Notes: generated from the sequence alone by a model not told the origin. Shown: positions 39,313 through 48,301, numbered from the stretch's first letter. The stretch: 64,000 nt of DNA from Azoarcus sp. DN11 (GCF_003628555.1 NZ_CP021731.1:620001-684000); one strand, 5' to 3'. Numbers and translations are program-made.

Positions 39313-40982
39313 GCGAATCGCTGACGGCCAAGCTTGCGCCCGCTCCCTTTACCGCGACGGAACTGGCAGCCGCGTCGGCGGGGGGCGAGCGTGTGATCGA
39401 CGGGTTGGTGAAGCTCGAACCCGATCCCGCGTTGCGCGCCGTGCGGCTGGCGTGCGCACTCGGGCTGACGTCGATCGGGCATGGGCGCCTGATGGCGCTC
39501 GAGCCGGATTTTTCGGCGATTCCGTTCGAGATGGCGCTGAGTCGCGAGTGCGTCGCGCTGCGTGGCGAGGACGGCGGCTTGCTCGTCGCGATCGCGGATC
39601 CCTTCAACTCCGACCTGCTCGATGGCCTGGGTGCCCGCCTCGGCGAGCCCTACGAGCTGGTTCTGGCGGATCGCGACGATCTCGCGGCCTGCCTCGCGCG
39701 GCACGAGGACGAGGTTCGCCGCGCGGCCGGCGTGATCGAAGCGCAGGACGAGGGGCGCGAGGGCGACGGCGTCGAGGACCTTTCGCTCAAGCGCATCAGC
39801 GCCGACGCGAGTCCGGTCGTCAAGCTCGTCAATTCGACGCTTTACGATGCGCTGAAGCAGCTCGCGAGCGACATCCATCTCGAATCGGTGCCGGGCGGAT
39901 TGGTGATCAAGTACCGCCTCGACGGCGTGTTGGTGCGGGTCGGCGGTGCGCAGGGCGCCGAGCTTGCGGAGCAGGTGGTTTCCCGCATCAAGGTCATGGC
40001 GGAACTCGACATCGCCGAGCGCCGGGTGCCGCAGGACGGGCGCTTCAAGGTGCGTTCGGGGGGGCGTGAGGTCGATTTCCGTGTGTCGATCATGCCGAGC
40101 ATCCACGGCGAGGATGCGGTGCTGCGGATTCTCGACAAGGAGCATCTGAGCCGCGAGATGAGCGGATTGACGCTCGAGACACTCGGTTTCGACGACGAGG
40201 CGCGGGCGGCGCTGCGCCACCTCGCGAGCGAACCCTACGGGATGCTGCTGGTCACGGGGCCGACCGGATCGGGCAAGACCACGACGCTGTACGCCACGCT
40301 TGCGGAGACCAACCAGGGGCTGGACAAGATCGTGACCATCGAGGATCCGGTCGAGTACCAGTTGAACGGCGTGCTGCAGATCCCGGTGAACGAGAAGAAG
40401 GGGCTGACGTTTGCGCGCGGGTTGAGGTCGATCCTGCGCCACGACCCGGACAAGATCATGGTGGGCGAGATCCGCGACGGCGAAACGGCCGAAATCGCAG
40501 TGCAGGCCGCACTCACCGGGCACCTGGTGTTCACCACCGTCCATGCGAACAACGTCTTCGATGTCATGGGGCGCTTCACGCACATGGGCATCGATCCGTT
40601 CAACCTCGTCGCCGCGCTGAACGGCATCGTGGCCCAGCGCCTGCTGCGCATCAACTGCCCGTACTGCACGGAGGACGTGCGGCCGGATGCGCAGTCGATC
40701 GCCCGGTCGCGCATCGGCGACGTGAGCGGATACCGGTTCCGTGCGGGGCATGGCTGCGGTCAGTGTCGCGGATCGGGGTTCCGCGGACGGCGGGCGGTGG
40801 CCGAAGTGCTGCTCCTCGATGACGAAATCCGCGAGCTGATCGTCGCGCGGGCGTCGATCCGCATGGTCAAGGAGGCGGCCCGCCAGAGCGGTTTCCGGGG
40901 GCTGCGGGAGGCGGCGCTCGCGCTGGTGGCCGCCGGGGAGACGACGCTGCAGGAGGTGAACCGTGTCACGCTTCTCGGCTGA
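39309..40982 (+). CDS. Type II secretion/type IV pilus assembly ATPase (GspE/PilB-like)
   Basis: A 557-residue secretion ATPase that powers pseudopilus extension. The ATG at 39309 overlaps the stop of the platform gene. An N-terminal MshEN/T2SSE-N-like region (about 1-150) precedes the motor. Visible motifs are KLVNSTLYDALKQLASDIHLES, Walker A GPTGSGKTTT near residue 317, the Asp box TIEDPVEYQLNGVLQIPVNEKKGLTFARGLRSILRHDPDKIMVGEIRD (Walker B within) and the His box ALTGHLVFTTVHAN. The zinc tetracysteine is CPYC...CGQC followed by GSGFRGRRAVAEVL. All catalytic elements are intact. It overlaps the next gene by 20 bases. Confidence 0.93.
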   Translation: MSESLTAKLAPAPFTATELAAASAGGERVIDGLVKLEPDPALRAVRLACALGLTSIGHGRLMALEPDFSAIPFEMALSRECVALRGEDGGLLVAIADPFNSDLLDGLGARLGEPYELVLADRDDLAACLARHEDEVRRAAGVIEAQDEGREGDGVEDLSLKRISADASPVVKLVNSTLYDALKQLASDIHLESVPGGLVIKYRLDGVLVRVGGAQGAELAEQVVSRIKVMAELDIAERRVPQDGRFKVRSGGREVDFRVSIMPSIHGEDAVLRILDKEHLSREMSGLTLETLGFDDEARAALRHLASEPYGMLLVTGPTGSGKTTTLYATLAETNQGLDKIVTIEDPVEYQLNGVLQIPVNEKKGLTFARGLRSILRHDPDKIMVGEIRDGETAEIAVQAALTGHLVFTTVHANNVFDVMGRFTHMGIDPFNLVAALNGIVAQRLLRINCPYCTEDVRPDAQSIARSRIGDVSGYRFRAGHGCGQCRGSGFRGRRAVAEVLLLDDEIRELIVARASIRMVKEAARQSGFRGLREAALALVAAGETTLQEVNRVTLLG

Positions 40983-42231
40983 GCCGCCCCGGGTGTTGAT
41001 CGAGAAGGACGAGATCCGCGTCGGGCACGGCGCGGCGCAGAAACGCTTCGCCTACGAGTGGTCGCCGGATGTCGCGCTGGCGGCTCTGGCGTCGGACCCG
41101 CACGGGGGCGTGCAGCGCGGATCGCGCTGGGACGTGGTGTTCGCCGACGCGCTGGTGCGTTACCTGGTCGTCCAGTGGCCGGCGGGCCTGCGCGGCGGGG
41201 CGGAGCGCGAGGCTTACCTCGCTCACCGCTTCCGCGAAGTGCATGGGGTGGCGGCGCCTGAGTGGCGCATCGCCGCCGAGCGCAGCGTGACCGCGGTCCC
41301 GGCGATTGCGTGTGCCGTCCCGGCCGCACACGTCGAGGCCGTCGCGGCGTGGGGGCGGGAGCGCGGTCTGCGGCTCGGCAGCGTTACCGGCGAGTTTCCC
41401 GCCGTCTATAACCGCGTCCGTCAGGCGCTGGAGCATCCCTTCGGCGCACTCGCGGCGCAGCGCAATGGGCGCATCACGCTGGGGCTGTGGGGGGATGCGC
41501 GGTGGCGGGCCTTGCGCAGTCAGCCACTCGGCCCGGCGGGGGATGCGTCGCTTGCCCTGTATCTCGAATCGTTGGCCCCGAGCGCAGAGCGGCAGGGCCA
41601 GCCGGGGGTGCTCTACTGCGTGGGCGAGGGGCCGGCGGTGCCGGGCGGATGGCGGAAAGTGGTTCTGGATGCCGAGGGGGGGGGCGTGATGAAGCGGGTT
41701 CCCCTTCCGGTCGATCTCGACCTGCTGCGGACGCGCCGTCGCGTGAGCGCGGCGGGCTGGGGTTTGCTCGCGGCCGGGCTCGTGGCATGTGCGGTCGGGA
41801 TTACGGATTTCCGTCGGACGAGTGCCGAAATCGAGGAACGCGAGGCTGCGATGGCGCATGCCCGCGATGCGGCCCGACGTGCCGCTCCCGCGGCGGCGGG
41901 CGCGAAGGACCAGGTCGGGGATGACGAGATCAAGTCCGCCCTGGGTGTCGCGGCACGCCTGAATGCCGATTGGGGGGGGATGATCGGGGGAGTTGCGGCG
42001 GCGCAGGGCGACGGCGTAACGTGGGTGAGCCTGCAGGCCGATCAGGCGCGCGGCGGACTCAATGTCAGCGGAGTGGCGCGTTCGCTGGCGGAAGTGTTCG
42101 AGTTCCTTGCCCGGCTCGGCGAGGTGCCGGGTGTTCGCGATGCGCGACTCGCGAACTACGAATGGGTACAGGTCGGCAGCCGGAATGCCGTGCAGTTCAC
42201 CGCGAACGCGAAATGGAGTGCTCGTCCATGA
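40963..42231 (+). CDS. GspL/PilM-PilN-like fused assembly protein
   Basis: A 422-residue protein starting with GTG inside the end of the ATPase gene. The first 260 residues look like a cytoplasmic, divergent actin-fold (PilM/GspL-cyto) domain without recognisable nucleotide-binding motifs. A single membrane segment follows (WGLLAAGLVACAVGITDF, about 268-285), then a coiled coil and a ferredoxin-like periplasmic domain (GVTWVSLQADQARGGLNVSGVARSLAEVFEFLARLGEVPGV), which is PilN-like. This order matches GspL or a PilM-PilN fusion. Identification rests mainly on position and topology. It should connect the ATPase to the periplasmic parts. Confidence 0.75.
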   Translation: MSRFSAEPPRVLIEKDEIRVGHGAAQKRFAYEWSPDVALAALASDPHGGVQRGSRWDVVFADALVRYLVVQWPAGLRGGAEREAYLAHRFREVHGVAAPEWRIAAERSVTAVPAIACAVPAAHVEAVAAWGRERGLRLGSVTGEFPAVYNRVRQALEHPFGALAAQRNGRITLGLWGDARWRALRSQPLGPAGDASLALYLESLAPSAERQGQPGVLYCVGEGPAVPGGWRKVVLDAEGGGVMKRVPLPVDLDLLRTRRRVSAAGWGLLAAGLVACAVGITDFRRTSAEIEEREAAMAHARDAARRAAPAAAGAKDQVGDDEIKSALGVAARLNADWGGMIGGVAAAQGDGVTWVSLQADQARGGLNVSGVARSLAEVFEFLARLGEVPGVRDARLANYEWVQVGSRNAVQFTANAKWSARP

Positions 42232-42890
42232 TCGGCGTGACAGGGCTGTTTGCGCGCTTTCGTCTTGCGGGGCCGTCTGCCGTCGTGCCGACAGCGGGCG
42301 GGATGTTTGCCACTGACGAGGCTTCGCGTGCCGGAGGCCGGGACCGATCGGCCGTCGTGCTCGTGAAGGAGCTCCTGGGGCGCTTCGCGATGAATGCGGG
42401 CGTCCCCGGCGCGCTGGGCGTATTCCTGCTGGTGGTCGCGGTGCTCGGGGCCTACGCCGGGCGGGTGGTGAACGATGGCCGTGCGGCGGCGCTTCGCGAG
42501 GAGCAGCTTCGACTGGCCCGCAGCGCGAGCACCCCCGTCGTCGGGCCGGACGAGCGGGTGCAACTGAGCGCGTTCCTCGAGCGGTTCCCGCCTGCGACCG
42601 CGCTGCCCGAGAGCCTGCGTCGCCTGAACGAGCACGCCGCTGCGCGCGGGATCAACGTGCAGCGCACCGATTACAGCAGTAGCGCCGTTGCCGGTACGTC
42701 GCTGACGCTGGTCAGTCTCGCCATTCCGGTGCAGGCCGACGCGGACGCCATTTACGCGTGGCTGGGGGCACTGCTGCGCGAGATGCCGGAGATTGCGCTG
42801 GATTCGGTGAGCCTCAAGCGCGGATCGACCGAGACCGCGCGCGTCGAGGCCGATATCCGCCTGCAGCTCTACCTGCGGGGGCGTTCATGA
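42228..42890 (+). CDS. GspM/PilO-like assembly protein
   Basis: A 220-residue bitopic protein. A cytoplasmic stretch of about 55 residues precedes one membrane segment (ALGVFLLVVAVLGAYAG), then a short coiled coil (RAAALREEQLRLARSA) and a ferredoxin-like domain (LPESLRRLNEHAAARGINVQRTDY, then LAIPVQADADAIYAWLGALLREMPEIALDSVSLKRG). This is the PilO/GspM pattern. The ATG overlaps the previous stop by 4 bases, and the next ATG overlaps its own stop by 4 bases. The N-terminal cytoplasmic part is longer than usual for PilO. Confidence 0.78.
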   Translation: MIGVTGLFARFRLAGPSAVVPTAGGMFATDEASRAGGRDRSAVVLVKELLGRFAMNAGVPGALGVFLLVVAVLGAYAGRVVNDGRAAALREEQLRLARSASTPVVGPDERVQLSAFLERFPPATALPESLRRLNEHAAARGINVQRTDYSSSAVAGTSLTLVSLAIPVQADADAIYAWLGALLREMPEIALDSVSLKRGSTETARVEADIRLQLYLRGRS

Positions 42891-43396
42891 ACATGCGCCA
42901 GGCGCTGCTCGCCGTCACGCTCGTGGCAACGCTGGCCGCCAGCTGGTGGGCGCTCGACGAGGATGGGGGGGGCGTGGCCGTCGTGCAGCCTGTCGCACGC
43001 ACCCGACCGCCGGGCGGGACGGCGCAGGGAGAGGGCCCCGATGCGCAGTCCGCAGCCACGGGAAATCGGCTGGCGCCCCTCGAGCGCGGGCGGGCGCCGT
43101 GGCCGGAACTGGCCGATCGGCTTGCGCGCATCGTCAGCTTTGCGCCACCGCCTTCGCCGGTGGCGACGGCGCGGGCCGAACCGCAGGCCCCGCCCTTGCC
43201 GTTCCGCTATGTCGGGATCATCGAGGACGCGCAGGGCACGGCCGTGTTTCTTCTCGACGGCACGCAAGTCCGCATGGCGCGCCCCGGGGAGGAGGTCGCC
43301 AGTCGTTACAGGCTCGAGCGCATCACCCCCGCTGCCGTCGAATTCACGTATCTACCGCTCAAGAAGCGGCAGACCCTCAACCGCCTGAGCCCATGA
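42887..43396 (+). CDS. GspC/PilP-like inner-membrane protein
   Basis: A 169-residue protein with an N-terminal anchor (MNMRQALLAVTLVATLAASWWAL), a Pro/Gly/Ala-rich flexible stretch, and a compact C-terminal domain (PPLPFRYVGIIEDAQGTAVFLLDGTQVRMARPGEEVASRYRLERITPAAVEFTYLPLKKRQTL) that resembles the HR domain of GspC/PilP. That domain normally contacts the secretin. Only the short domain is present; there is no PDZ. It overlaps both neighbours by 4 bases. I recall close relatives carrying an odd automated label mentioning a translation initiation factor, which the sequence does not support. Confidence 0.72.
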   Translation: MNMRQALLAVTLVATLAASWWALDEDGGGVAVVQPVARTRPPGGTAQGEGPDAQSAATGNRLAPLERGRAPWPELADRLARIVSFAPPPSPVATARAEPQAPPLPFRYVGIIEDAQGTAVFLLDGTQVRMARPGEEVASRYRLERITPAAVEFTYLPLKKRQTLNRLSP

Positions 43397-45702
43397 TCCC
43401 CATGACCTCGACCTTATCGCGATCCCTGCTGCCCGCGTTCGTGGCGGTGCTGCTGGCCGGTTGTGCGACGAACGCCGCGCTCGACGAGAGCCGCCGCGAT
43501 TTTGCGGCGGGCGATCGCGTGGGCGCCCTGCTGCGGCTTGAGCAGGCGGTGAAGAAGGACCCCGAGAACCTCGAATTGCGCAGCTACTTCGTGCGTCAGC
43601 GCGAACTGGTTGTGATGGAAAGGCTGGGCGCGGCGGAGAAGGCGCATGGCGCGGGGAAACTGGACGAAGCGGCCGCGCTGTACCGCGACGTGGAGAAGCT
43701 GGATCCGGAGAACGCCCGCGCCAGGCTCGGGCTCGAGGCCATCGAACGTGCGCGCCGCCGTGCGGAGCGCCTGGGGCAGGCGAGGGCCGCGCTGGCAGCC
43801 GGTGACGCGGCGGCGGCCGGGCGCATCGCGCGTGGCGTGTATGCCGAGGCGCCCGAGGATCGGGCGGCACGCCAGCTGGTGATGGACCTGGAGGAGCGCG
43901 CCGCGCGCTCCTCCAAACCGCGCGCCGACTCCCTGCAGGGGCCGATGGCCAAGCCGGTGACGCTGGAATTCCGCGACTCGCAGTTGCGCGTGGTGTTCGA
44001 GGCGCTGTCGCGCGCGAGCGGACTGAATTTTGTCTTCGACCGGGACGTGCGCGCGGATAGCCGCGTGACGCTGTTCGTGCGCGAGAACTCCGTCGACGAG
44101 GTGCTGCGCCTGCTGTCGGCGACACAGGGCATCGAGCGCAAGCTCCTCAACGCCAACACCGTCCTCATCTATCCGGCGACGGCCGCCAAGCAGCGCGAGC
44201 ACCTGGAGCTCGTGACACGCAGCTTCTATCTCGCGAATGCCGACGCCAAGGCCGCGCAGACGCTGATCAAGCAGCTGGTGAAGAGCCGCGACGTGTTCAT
44301 CGACGAGAAGCTCAACCTGCTCGTGATGAAGGACACCCCCGAGGCGGTGCGCATGGCCGAACGGCTGGTGGCGACGCTCGACGTGCCCGAGCCGGAGGTG
44401 ATGCTCGAGCTCGAGGTGCTGGAGGTGAGCCGCAACAAGCTGCTGGACCTGGGTATCGACTTCCCGGACCAGATCGGCTACGGGCTGCTGACGCCCACCC
44501 TTCAGGGGGCGAGCCAGATTGTGAACGGGGTGACCATCACCGCACCGCAGCAACTCGGCGGCAAACTGCTCGACGGCAACATCGACCTGCGCCACAACCG
44601 CGGCGCTCTCGTGCCCTTCATCAGCAACCCGGGTGCGGTATTGCGTTTGAAGAGCGAGGACGGCGATTCGCGCATCCTGGCGAATCCGCGCATCCGCGTG
44701 CGCAACCGCGACAAGGCGCGCGTCCACATCGGCGACAAGCTGCCGGTGTTCACGACGACGTCGACGGCGAACGTCGGCGTGTCGGCGTCCGTCTCGTATC
44801 TCGACGTCGGCCTCAAGCTCGAGGTCGAGCCCGCCGTGTATCGCGACGACGAGGTCGGCATCAAGCTCAACCTCGAAGTCAGCAGCATCGTCAAGGAAGT
44901 GCCGGGGCCGTCCAGCTCCCTTGCCTACCAGATCGGTTCGCGCAGCACCTCGACCTCGCTGCGCCTCAAGAACGGCGAAACGCAGGTGCTCGCAGGGTTG
45001 ATCAACGACGAGGACCGGTCGGCCGCGCAGCGCCTGCCGGGGCTCGGCAACTTGCCGGTGCTCGGCAGGCTGTTCTCGGCCCAGCGGGACAGCAACAACA
45101 AGACCGAGATCGCGCTGCTGATCACGCCGCACATCGTCCGCAACATACTGCCGCCCGTGTCGCTGCTCGCCGAAACGCCGGCGGGCACGGAGTCGAACGT
45201 CGGTGCGGAGCCCCTGCGCATTGGCGCCACGGCGCCGCGGAGCCTCGGACTGAGGGGGGAGGAGCGTGGTGCGGTTGCTGCCCCCGCGGCAGAGAGAGCC
45301 GCGCCGGAGGAACGCCCCGAAGCGGTGGGCGCGGCGGAGCCCAAGGAAGTGCCGGTGCAGGAGTCGCCCGATGCGGCCATGATCCTTCCGGAGGCGATCC
45401 GCCGTGGCGAACCGCTGAATGCCGTCGTGCGTCTGAGTGGCGCCACGGGGGCCAACTCGGCCGATGTCACGATTGCCTACGATTCCAGCCGGCTCGAGGC
45501 GGACGGCGCAGTAACGCCCGGCACGCTCGTGCTGCCGGTGACCGTGAACGACGGCGCCGCCGATCTGGCCGTGCGCCTGCGCACCAAGGGCGATGCGTCC
45601 GGCGTCGCGACCCTGGCCGTCACGGGCATGCGGCTGCATCGCGAGACGGGTGACCAGGATGTGGCCCTGTCGGCCGGGGGCTCGGTGCGCATCGGCGAAT
45701 GA
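43393..45702 (+). CDS. Secretin (GspD/PilQ-like) lipoprotein with C-terminal cohesin-like domain
   Basis: A 769-residue outer-membrane secretin. The N-terminus has a lipobox (AVLLAGC, Cys about residue 22). Residues about 25-165 form TPR-like helices. A secretin N-domain follows (VTLEFRDSQLRVVFEALSRASGLNFVFDRDV and TRSFYLANADAKAAQTLIKQLVKSRDVFIDEKLNLLVM). The secretin core runs from EVMLELEVLEVSRNKLLDLGI to KTEIALLITPHIVRN, with LRLKNGETQVLAGLINDEDR. After an Ala/Glu/Pro linker, residues about 660-769 look like a cohesin-type beta domain (VTIAYDSSRLEADGAV, VTVNDGAADLAVRLRTKGDASG). TPR plus cohesin-like tail differ from canonical GspD. Confidence 0.9.
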   Translation: MIPMTSTLSRSLLPAFVAVLLAGCATNAALDESRRDFAAGDRVGALLRLEQAVKKDPENLELRSYFVRQRELVVMERLGAAEKAHGAGKLDEAAALYRDVEKLDPENARARLGLEAIERARRRAERLGQARAALAAGDAAAAGRIARGVYAEAPEDRAARQLVMDLEERAARSSKPRADSLQGPMAKPVTLEFRDSQLRVVFEALSRASGLNFVFDRDVRADSRVTLFVRENSVDEVLRLLSATQGIERKLLNANTVLIYPATAAKQREHLELVTRSFYLANADAKAAQTLIKQLVKSRDVFIDEKLNLLVMKDTPEAVRMAERLVATLDVPEPEVMLELEVLEVSRNKLLDLGIDFPDQIGYGLLTPTLQGASQIVNGVTITAPQQLGGKLLDGNIDLRHNRGALVPFISNPGAVLRLKSEDGDSRILANPRIRVRNRDKARVHIGDKLPVFTTTSTANVGVSASVSYLDVGLKLEVEPAVYRDDEVGIKLNLEVSSIVKEVPGPSSSLAYQIGSRSTSTSLRLKNGETQVLAGLINDEDRSAAQRLPGLGNLPVLGRLFSAQRDSNNKTEIALLITPHIVRNILPPVSLLAETPAGTESNVGAEPLRIGATAPRSLGLRGEERGAVAAPAAERAAPEERPEAVGAAEPKEVPVQESPDAAMILPEAIRRGEPLNAVVRLSGATGANSADVTIAYDSSRLEADGAVTPGTLVLPVTVNDGAADLAVRLRTKGDASGVATLAVTGMRLHRETGDQDVALSAGGSVRIGE

Positions 45703-45709
45703 GATTTTC

Positions 45710-46177
45710 GTGGCGCGCGGGTTCACGCTGATCGAGCTGGTCGTGACGGTGGCCATCATCGGGATCCTGGCTGCCGGGGCGATGCCGCTCGCCGAAGTGG
45801 CGGCCCAGCGCGAGCGGGAATCCGAGCTGCGCACCGCGGTGTGGCAGATCCGTGCCGCCATCGACGCCTACAAGGCCGCCTACGTCGACCAGCGCATCGA
45901 GCAGCGCGTCGGCGCATCGGGTTACCCGCCGGATCTGGAAAGCCTCGTGAAGGGCGTTCCCGATGTGCGCAACCCCGAGGGCAAACGCATGTATTTCCTG
46001 CGACGCCTGCCGCGCGACCCCTTCAGTACCGATCCGCGGGTTCCCGCCGAAAAAACCTGGGGCAAGCGCAGTTATGCGAGCCCCCCGGACGAGCCGGCCG
46101 AAGGCAAGGACGTGTTCGACATCTACTCGAAGTCGCCCGCCACGGGGCTCAATGGCGTGCCATATCGTGAATGGTGA
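45710..46177 (+). CDS. Type II pseudopilin (GspG-like) 1
   Basis: A 155-residue pseudopilin. The GTG start at 45710 gives MAR then G and the classic prepilin motif GFTLIELVVTVAIIGILAAGAMPLAEV, with the conserved Glu at position 5 after the G/F cleavage site. The globular part has the long helix AVWQIRAAIDAYKAAYVDQRIEQRVGASGYPPDLESLVKGV and PRDPFSTDPRV, typical of GspG. It ends in GLNGVPYREW. There is no ribosome site; translation probably couples to the secretin stop 8 bases before. Cleavage needs a prepilin peptidase encoded elsewhere. Confidence 0.88.
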   Translation: MARGFTLIELVVTVAIIGILAAGAMPLAEVAAQRERESELRTAVWQIRAAIDAYKAAYVDQRIEQRVGASGYPPDLESLVKGVPDVRNPEGKRMYFLRRLPRDPFSTDPRVPAEKTWGKRSYASPPDEPAEGKDVFDIYSKSPATGLNGVPYREW

Positions 46178-46184
46178 CGGGGGC

Positions 46185-46574
46185 ATGAGCGCGGGCAGAT
46201 CCGCAGGGGGGCGCGGCTTCACCCTGGTCGAGCTGTTGGTGGTGCTCGCCATCATTGCCACCTTGATGTCGATCGCCGCCCCGCGTTATTTCGAACATCT
46301 CGATCGCAGCCGCGAGGCCTCCCTGCGGCAGACGCTCGTCGTCGTGCGCGACGCAATCGACAAGTATCACGCGGATATCGGCGAGTGGCCGCCGGACCTC
46401 GATGCCCTCGTGGCGAAGCATTATCTGCGCAAGCTGCCGTTTGACCCGATCACCGAGCGCAATGACTCGTGGCTGTACGTGCCGCCGCCGGGCGCGGACG
46501 GCAGCGGGGTGTGGGACCTGCACAGCGGCGCCGAAGGAACCGCGAAAGACGGTACGCGCTATGCGGACTGGTGA
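46185..46574 (+). CDS. Type II pseudopilin (GspG-like) 2
   Basis: A 129-residue pseudopilin starting MSAGRSAGGRGFTLVELLVVLAIIATLMSIAAPRYFEHL. Cleavage is expected between G and F, and Glu5 is present. The rest is a minimal GspG fold (LRQTLVVVRDAIDKYHADIGEWPPDLDALVAKHYLRKLPFDPITERNDSW, then DLHSGAEGTAKDGTRYADW). The PxDPIT and the C-terminal acidic loop match the calcium-binding major pseudopilin pattern, so this is the best candidate for the main pseudopilus subunit. It starts 7 bases after the previous gene and overlaps the next by 14 bases. Confidence 0.9.
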   Translation: MSAGRSAGGRGFTLVELLVVLAIIATLMSIAAPRYFEHLDRSREASLRQTLVVVRDAIDKYHADIGEWPPDLDALVAKHYLRKLPFDPITERNDSWLYVPPPGADGSGVWDLHSGAEGTAKDGTRYADW

Positions 46575-47172
46575 AATCCGGCGCGGGCGCCGGAGACGCT
46601 CGACCCCGGGCGCTCCGGGCACGAAACAGGCTGGCTACACCTACCTGCTGGTGCTGTTCATCGTTGCAGGACTCGGGCTGCTGGCAGCGCAGACCGGCGT
46701 GGTCTGGTATCAGGCCGCACAGCGCGACCGCGAGGCGGACCTGCTGGCGATCGGCGGGGAATTCGCGCGGGCACTGGAAAGCTACGCCAAGGCGTCGCCC
46801 GACCATGCCTTGCCCCAGAACCTGCAGCAACTGGTCGAGGACAGGCGCGGGCCGGTCATGATCAGGCATCTGCGGCGGATTTACCGCGATCCGTTCACCG
46901 GCAAACCCGAATGGGGCCTGGAGAAGGCCGGCGGGCGCATTGCCGGTGTCTATAGCCTGGGGAAGGGGGTGCCGATCCGGCAGCACGGCTTGCCCAAGGA
47001 GTTGGGAGGCGTCACCGGCGAGGTCAAGAGTTACGCCGAGTGGGTCTTCCGCCCCCTGGTGGCGAAAGGCGAGGCCGCCGTGAACTCCGCGCCAGCGGGG
47101 GCCGTTCCCGCCGCGGGGCTCCCGGCCGGGAACCGCGCGGCCGCCGAGGCCGCACCGCTCCCGGAGCGATAA
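46561..47172 (+). CDS. Atypical type II pseudopilin lacking Glu5
   Basis: A 203-residue protein with a Lys/Arg-rich leader (RGRRRRSTPGAPGTKQAG) and then YTYLLVLFIVAGLGLLAAQTGVVWYQAAQRDREADLL, the hydrophobic helix of a pseudopilin. The expected G/Y cleavage site is present, but position 5 is Leu instead of Glu. Later PRDPFTG-like (YRDPFTGKPEWGLEKA) and GVYSLGKGVPIRQHGL blocks recall GspG relatives, and it has a long Ala/Pro-rich C-terminal tail. Loss of Glu5 is usual only for tip subunits such as GspK, so this may be the tip or an alternative subunit. Last gene of the operon, convergent with proB. Confidence 0.82.
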   Translation: MRTGEIRRGRRRRSTPGAPGTKQAGYTYLLVLFIVAGLGLLAAQTGVVWYQAAQRDREADLLAIGGEFARALESYAKASPDHALPQNLQQLVEDRRGPVMIRHLRRIYRDPFTGKPEWGLEKAGGRIAGVYSLGKGVPIRQHGLPKELGGVTGEVKSYAEWVFRPLVAKGEAAVNSAPAGAVPAAGLPAGNRAAAEAAPLPER

Positions 47173-47185
47173 GCGTCCGCGTTGC

Positions 47186-48301
47186 CTAGCGTAGCACCAT
47201 GTTGTCGCGGTGGATCAGCTCCGGCTCGTCGATGTAGCCCAGCAGCGGTTCGATCTCGCTGCTGGGCTTGCGCGCCACGCGGCGGCATTCGGTGCTGCTG
47301 TAATTGACCAGGCCGCGGCCCACTTCTTCCCCCGATTGCGTGCGGCAGGCGACGGCGGAGCCGCGCTCGAAGTCGCCGCGCACTTCGGTCACCCCCACCG
47401 GGAGCAGGCTGCGGCCGCCGCGCAACGCCGCGGCCGCACCTTCGTCGATGATGAGGTCGCCCGCGAGCTGGAGATGGTCGGCGAGCCATTGCTTGCGTGC
47501 CTGCAGGGGCGAACTGGTGGCGTAGAGCAGGGTGCCCAGCGCTTCGCCCTTGCCGAGGCGCACGAGCGCGTCGTGATCTTGTCCGCTGGCGATGCAGGTG
47601 TGGGCGCCGCTGCGCGCGGCGCGCTGGGCGGCGCGGATCTTGGTGATCATGCCGCCCTTGCTGATGCCGGTGCCGGCGCCGCCCGCCATCGCCTCGTAGG
47701 CGCGATCCTCGGCTCGTCCTTCGGACACCAGCGTCGCGGTCGGGTCCTGGCGGGGGTCGGCAGTGAAGAGGCCCTTCTGGTCGGTGAGGATGATCAGGGC
47801 GTCCGCTTCGATCAGGTTCGCGACGAGGGCCCCGAGGGTGTCGTTGTCGCCGAACTTGATCTCGTCGGTGACGATGGTGTCGTTCTCGTTGATGATCGGC
47901 ACCACCCCGAGTTCGAGCAGCGTCGTCAGGGTCGAGCGCGCGTTGAGGTAGCGCTTGCGGTCGGCGAGGTCGTCGTGCGTGAGCAGGATCTGCGCGGTGC
48001 GGATGCCGTGGCTCGAGAAAGCCTCCTCGTAGGCCTCCACGAGCCCCATCTGTCCGACCGCGGCTGCGGCCTGCAGCTTGTGCATCTCTTGCGGGCGCCG
48101 GGTCCAGCCGAGCCGCTGGATGCCGGCGGCGATGGCGCCCGACGACACGAGCACGACCTGCTTGCCGGCTTCGCGCAGGGCCGCGAACTGCCGGGCCCAG
48201 TCTGCCATCGCGGCCTTGTCGAGGCCGGCGCCGTTGTTGGTGACGAGGGCGCTGCCGACCTTGACCACCAGGCGGCGCGCGTTGCGGATCTTGTTTCTCA
48301 T
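47186..48301 (-). CDS. proB: Glutamate 5-kinase
   Basis: A 371-residue enzyme for the first step of proline synthesis (glutamate to glutamyl-5-phosphate). The amino-acid kinase domain shows [15 protein letters not shown] at the N-terminus, [54 protein letters not shown] and [15 protein letters not shown]-terminal PUA domain follows ([46 protein letters not shown]). The start [10 protein letters not shown] at 48301 is preferred to the frame beginning five codons upstream. It lies 59 bases downstream of obgE on the same strand, a common arrangement in betaproteobacteria. Confidence 0.96.
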   Translation of the reverse strand: MRNKIRNARRLVVKVGSALVTNNGAGLDKAAMADWARQFAALREAGKQVVLVSSGAIAAGIQRLGWTRRPQEMHKLQAAAAVGQMGLVEAYEEAFSSHGIRTAQILLTHDDLADRKRYLNARSTLTTLLELGVVPIINENDTIVTDEIKFGDNDTLGALVANLIEADALIILTDQKGLFTADPRQDPTATLVSEGRAEDRAYEAMAGGAGTGISKGGMITKIRAAQRAARSGAHTCIASGQDHDALVRLGKGEALGTLLYATSSPLQARKQWLADHLQLAGDLIIDEGAAAALRGGRSLLPVGVTEVRGDFERGSAVACRTQSGEEVGRGLVNYSSTECRRVARKPSSEIEPLLGYIDEPELIHRDNMVLR

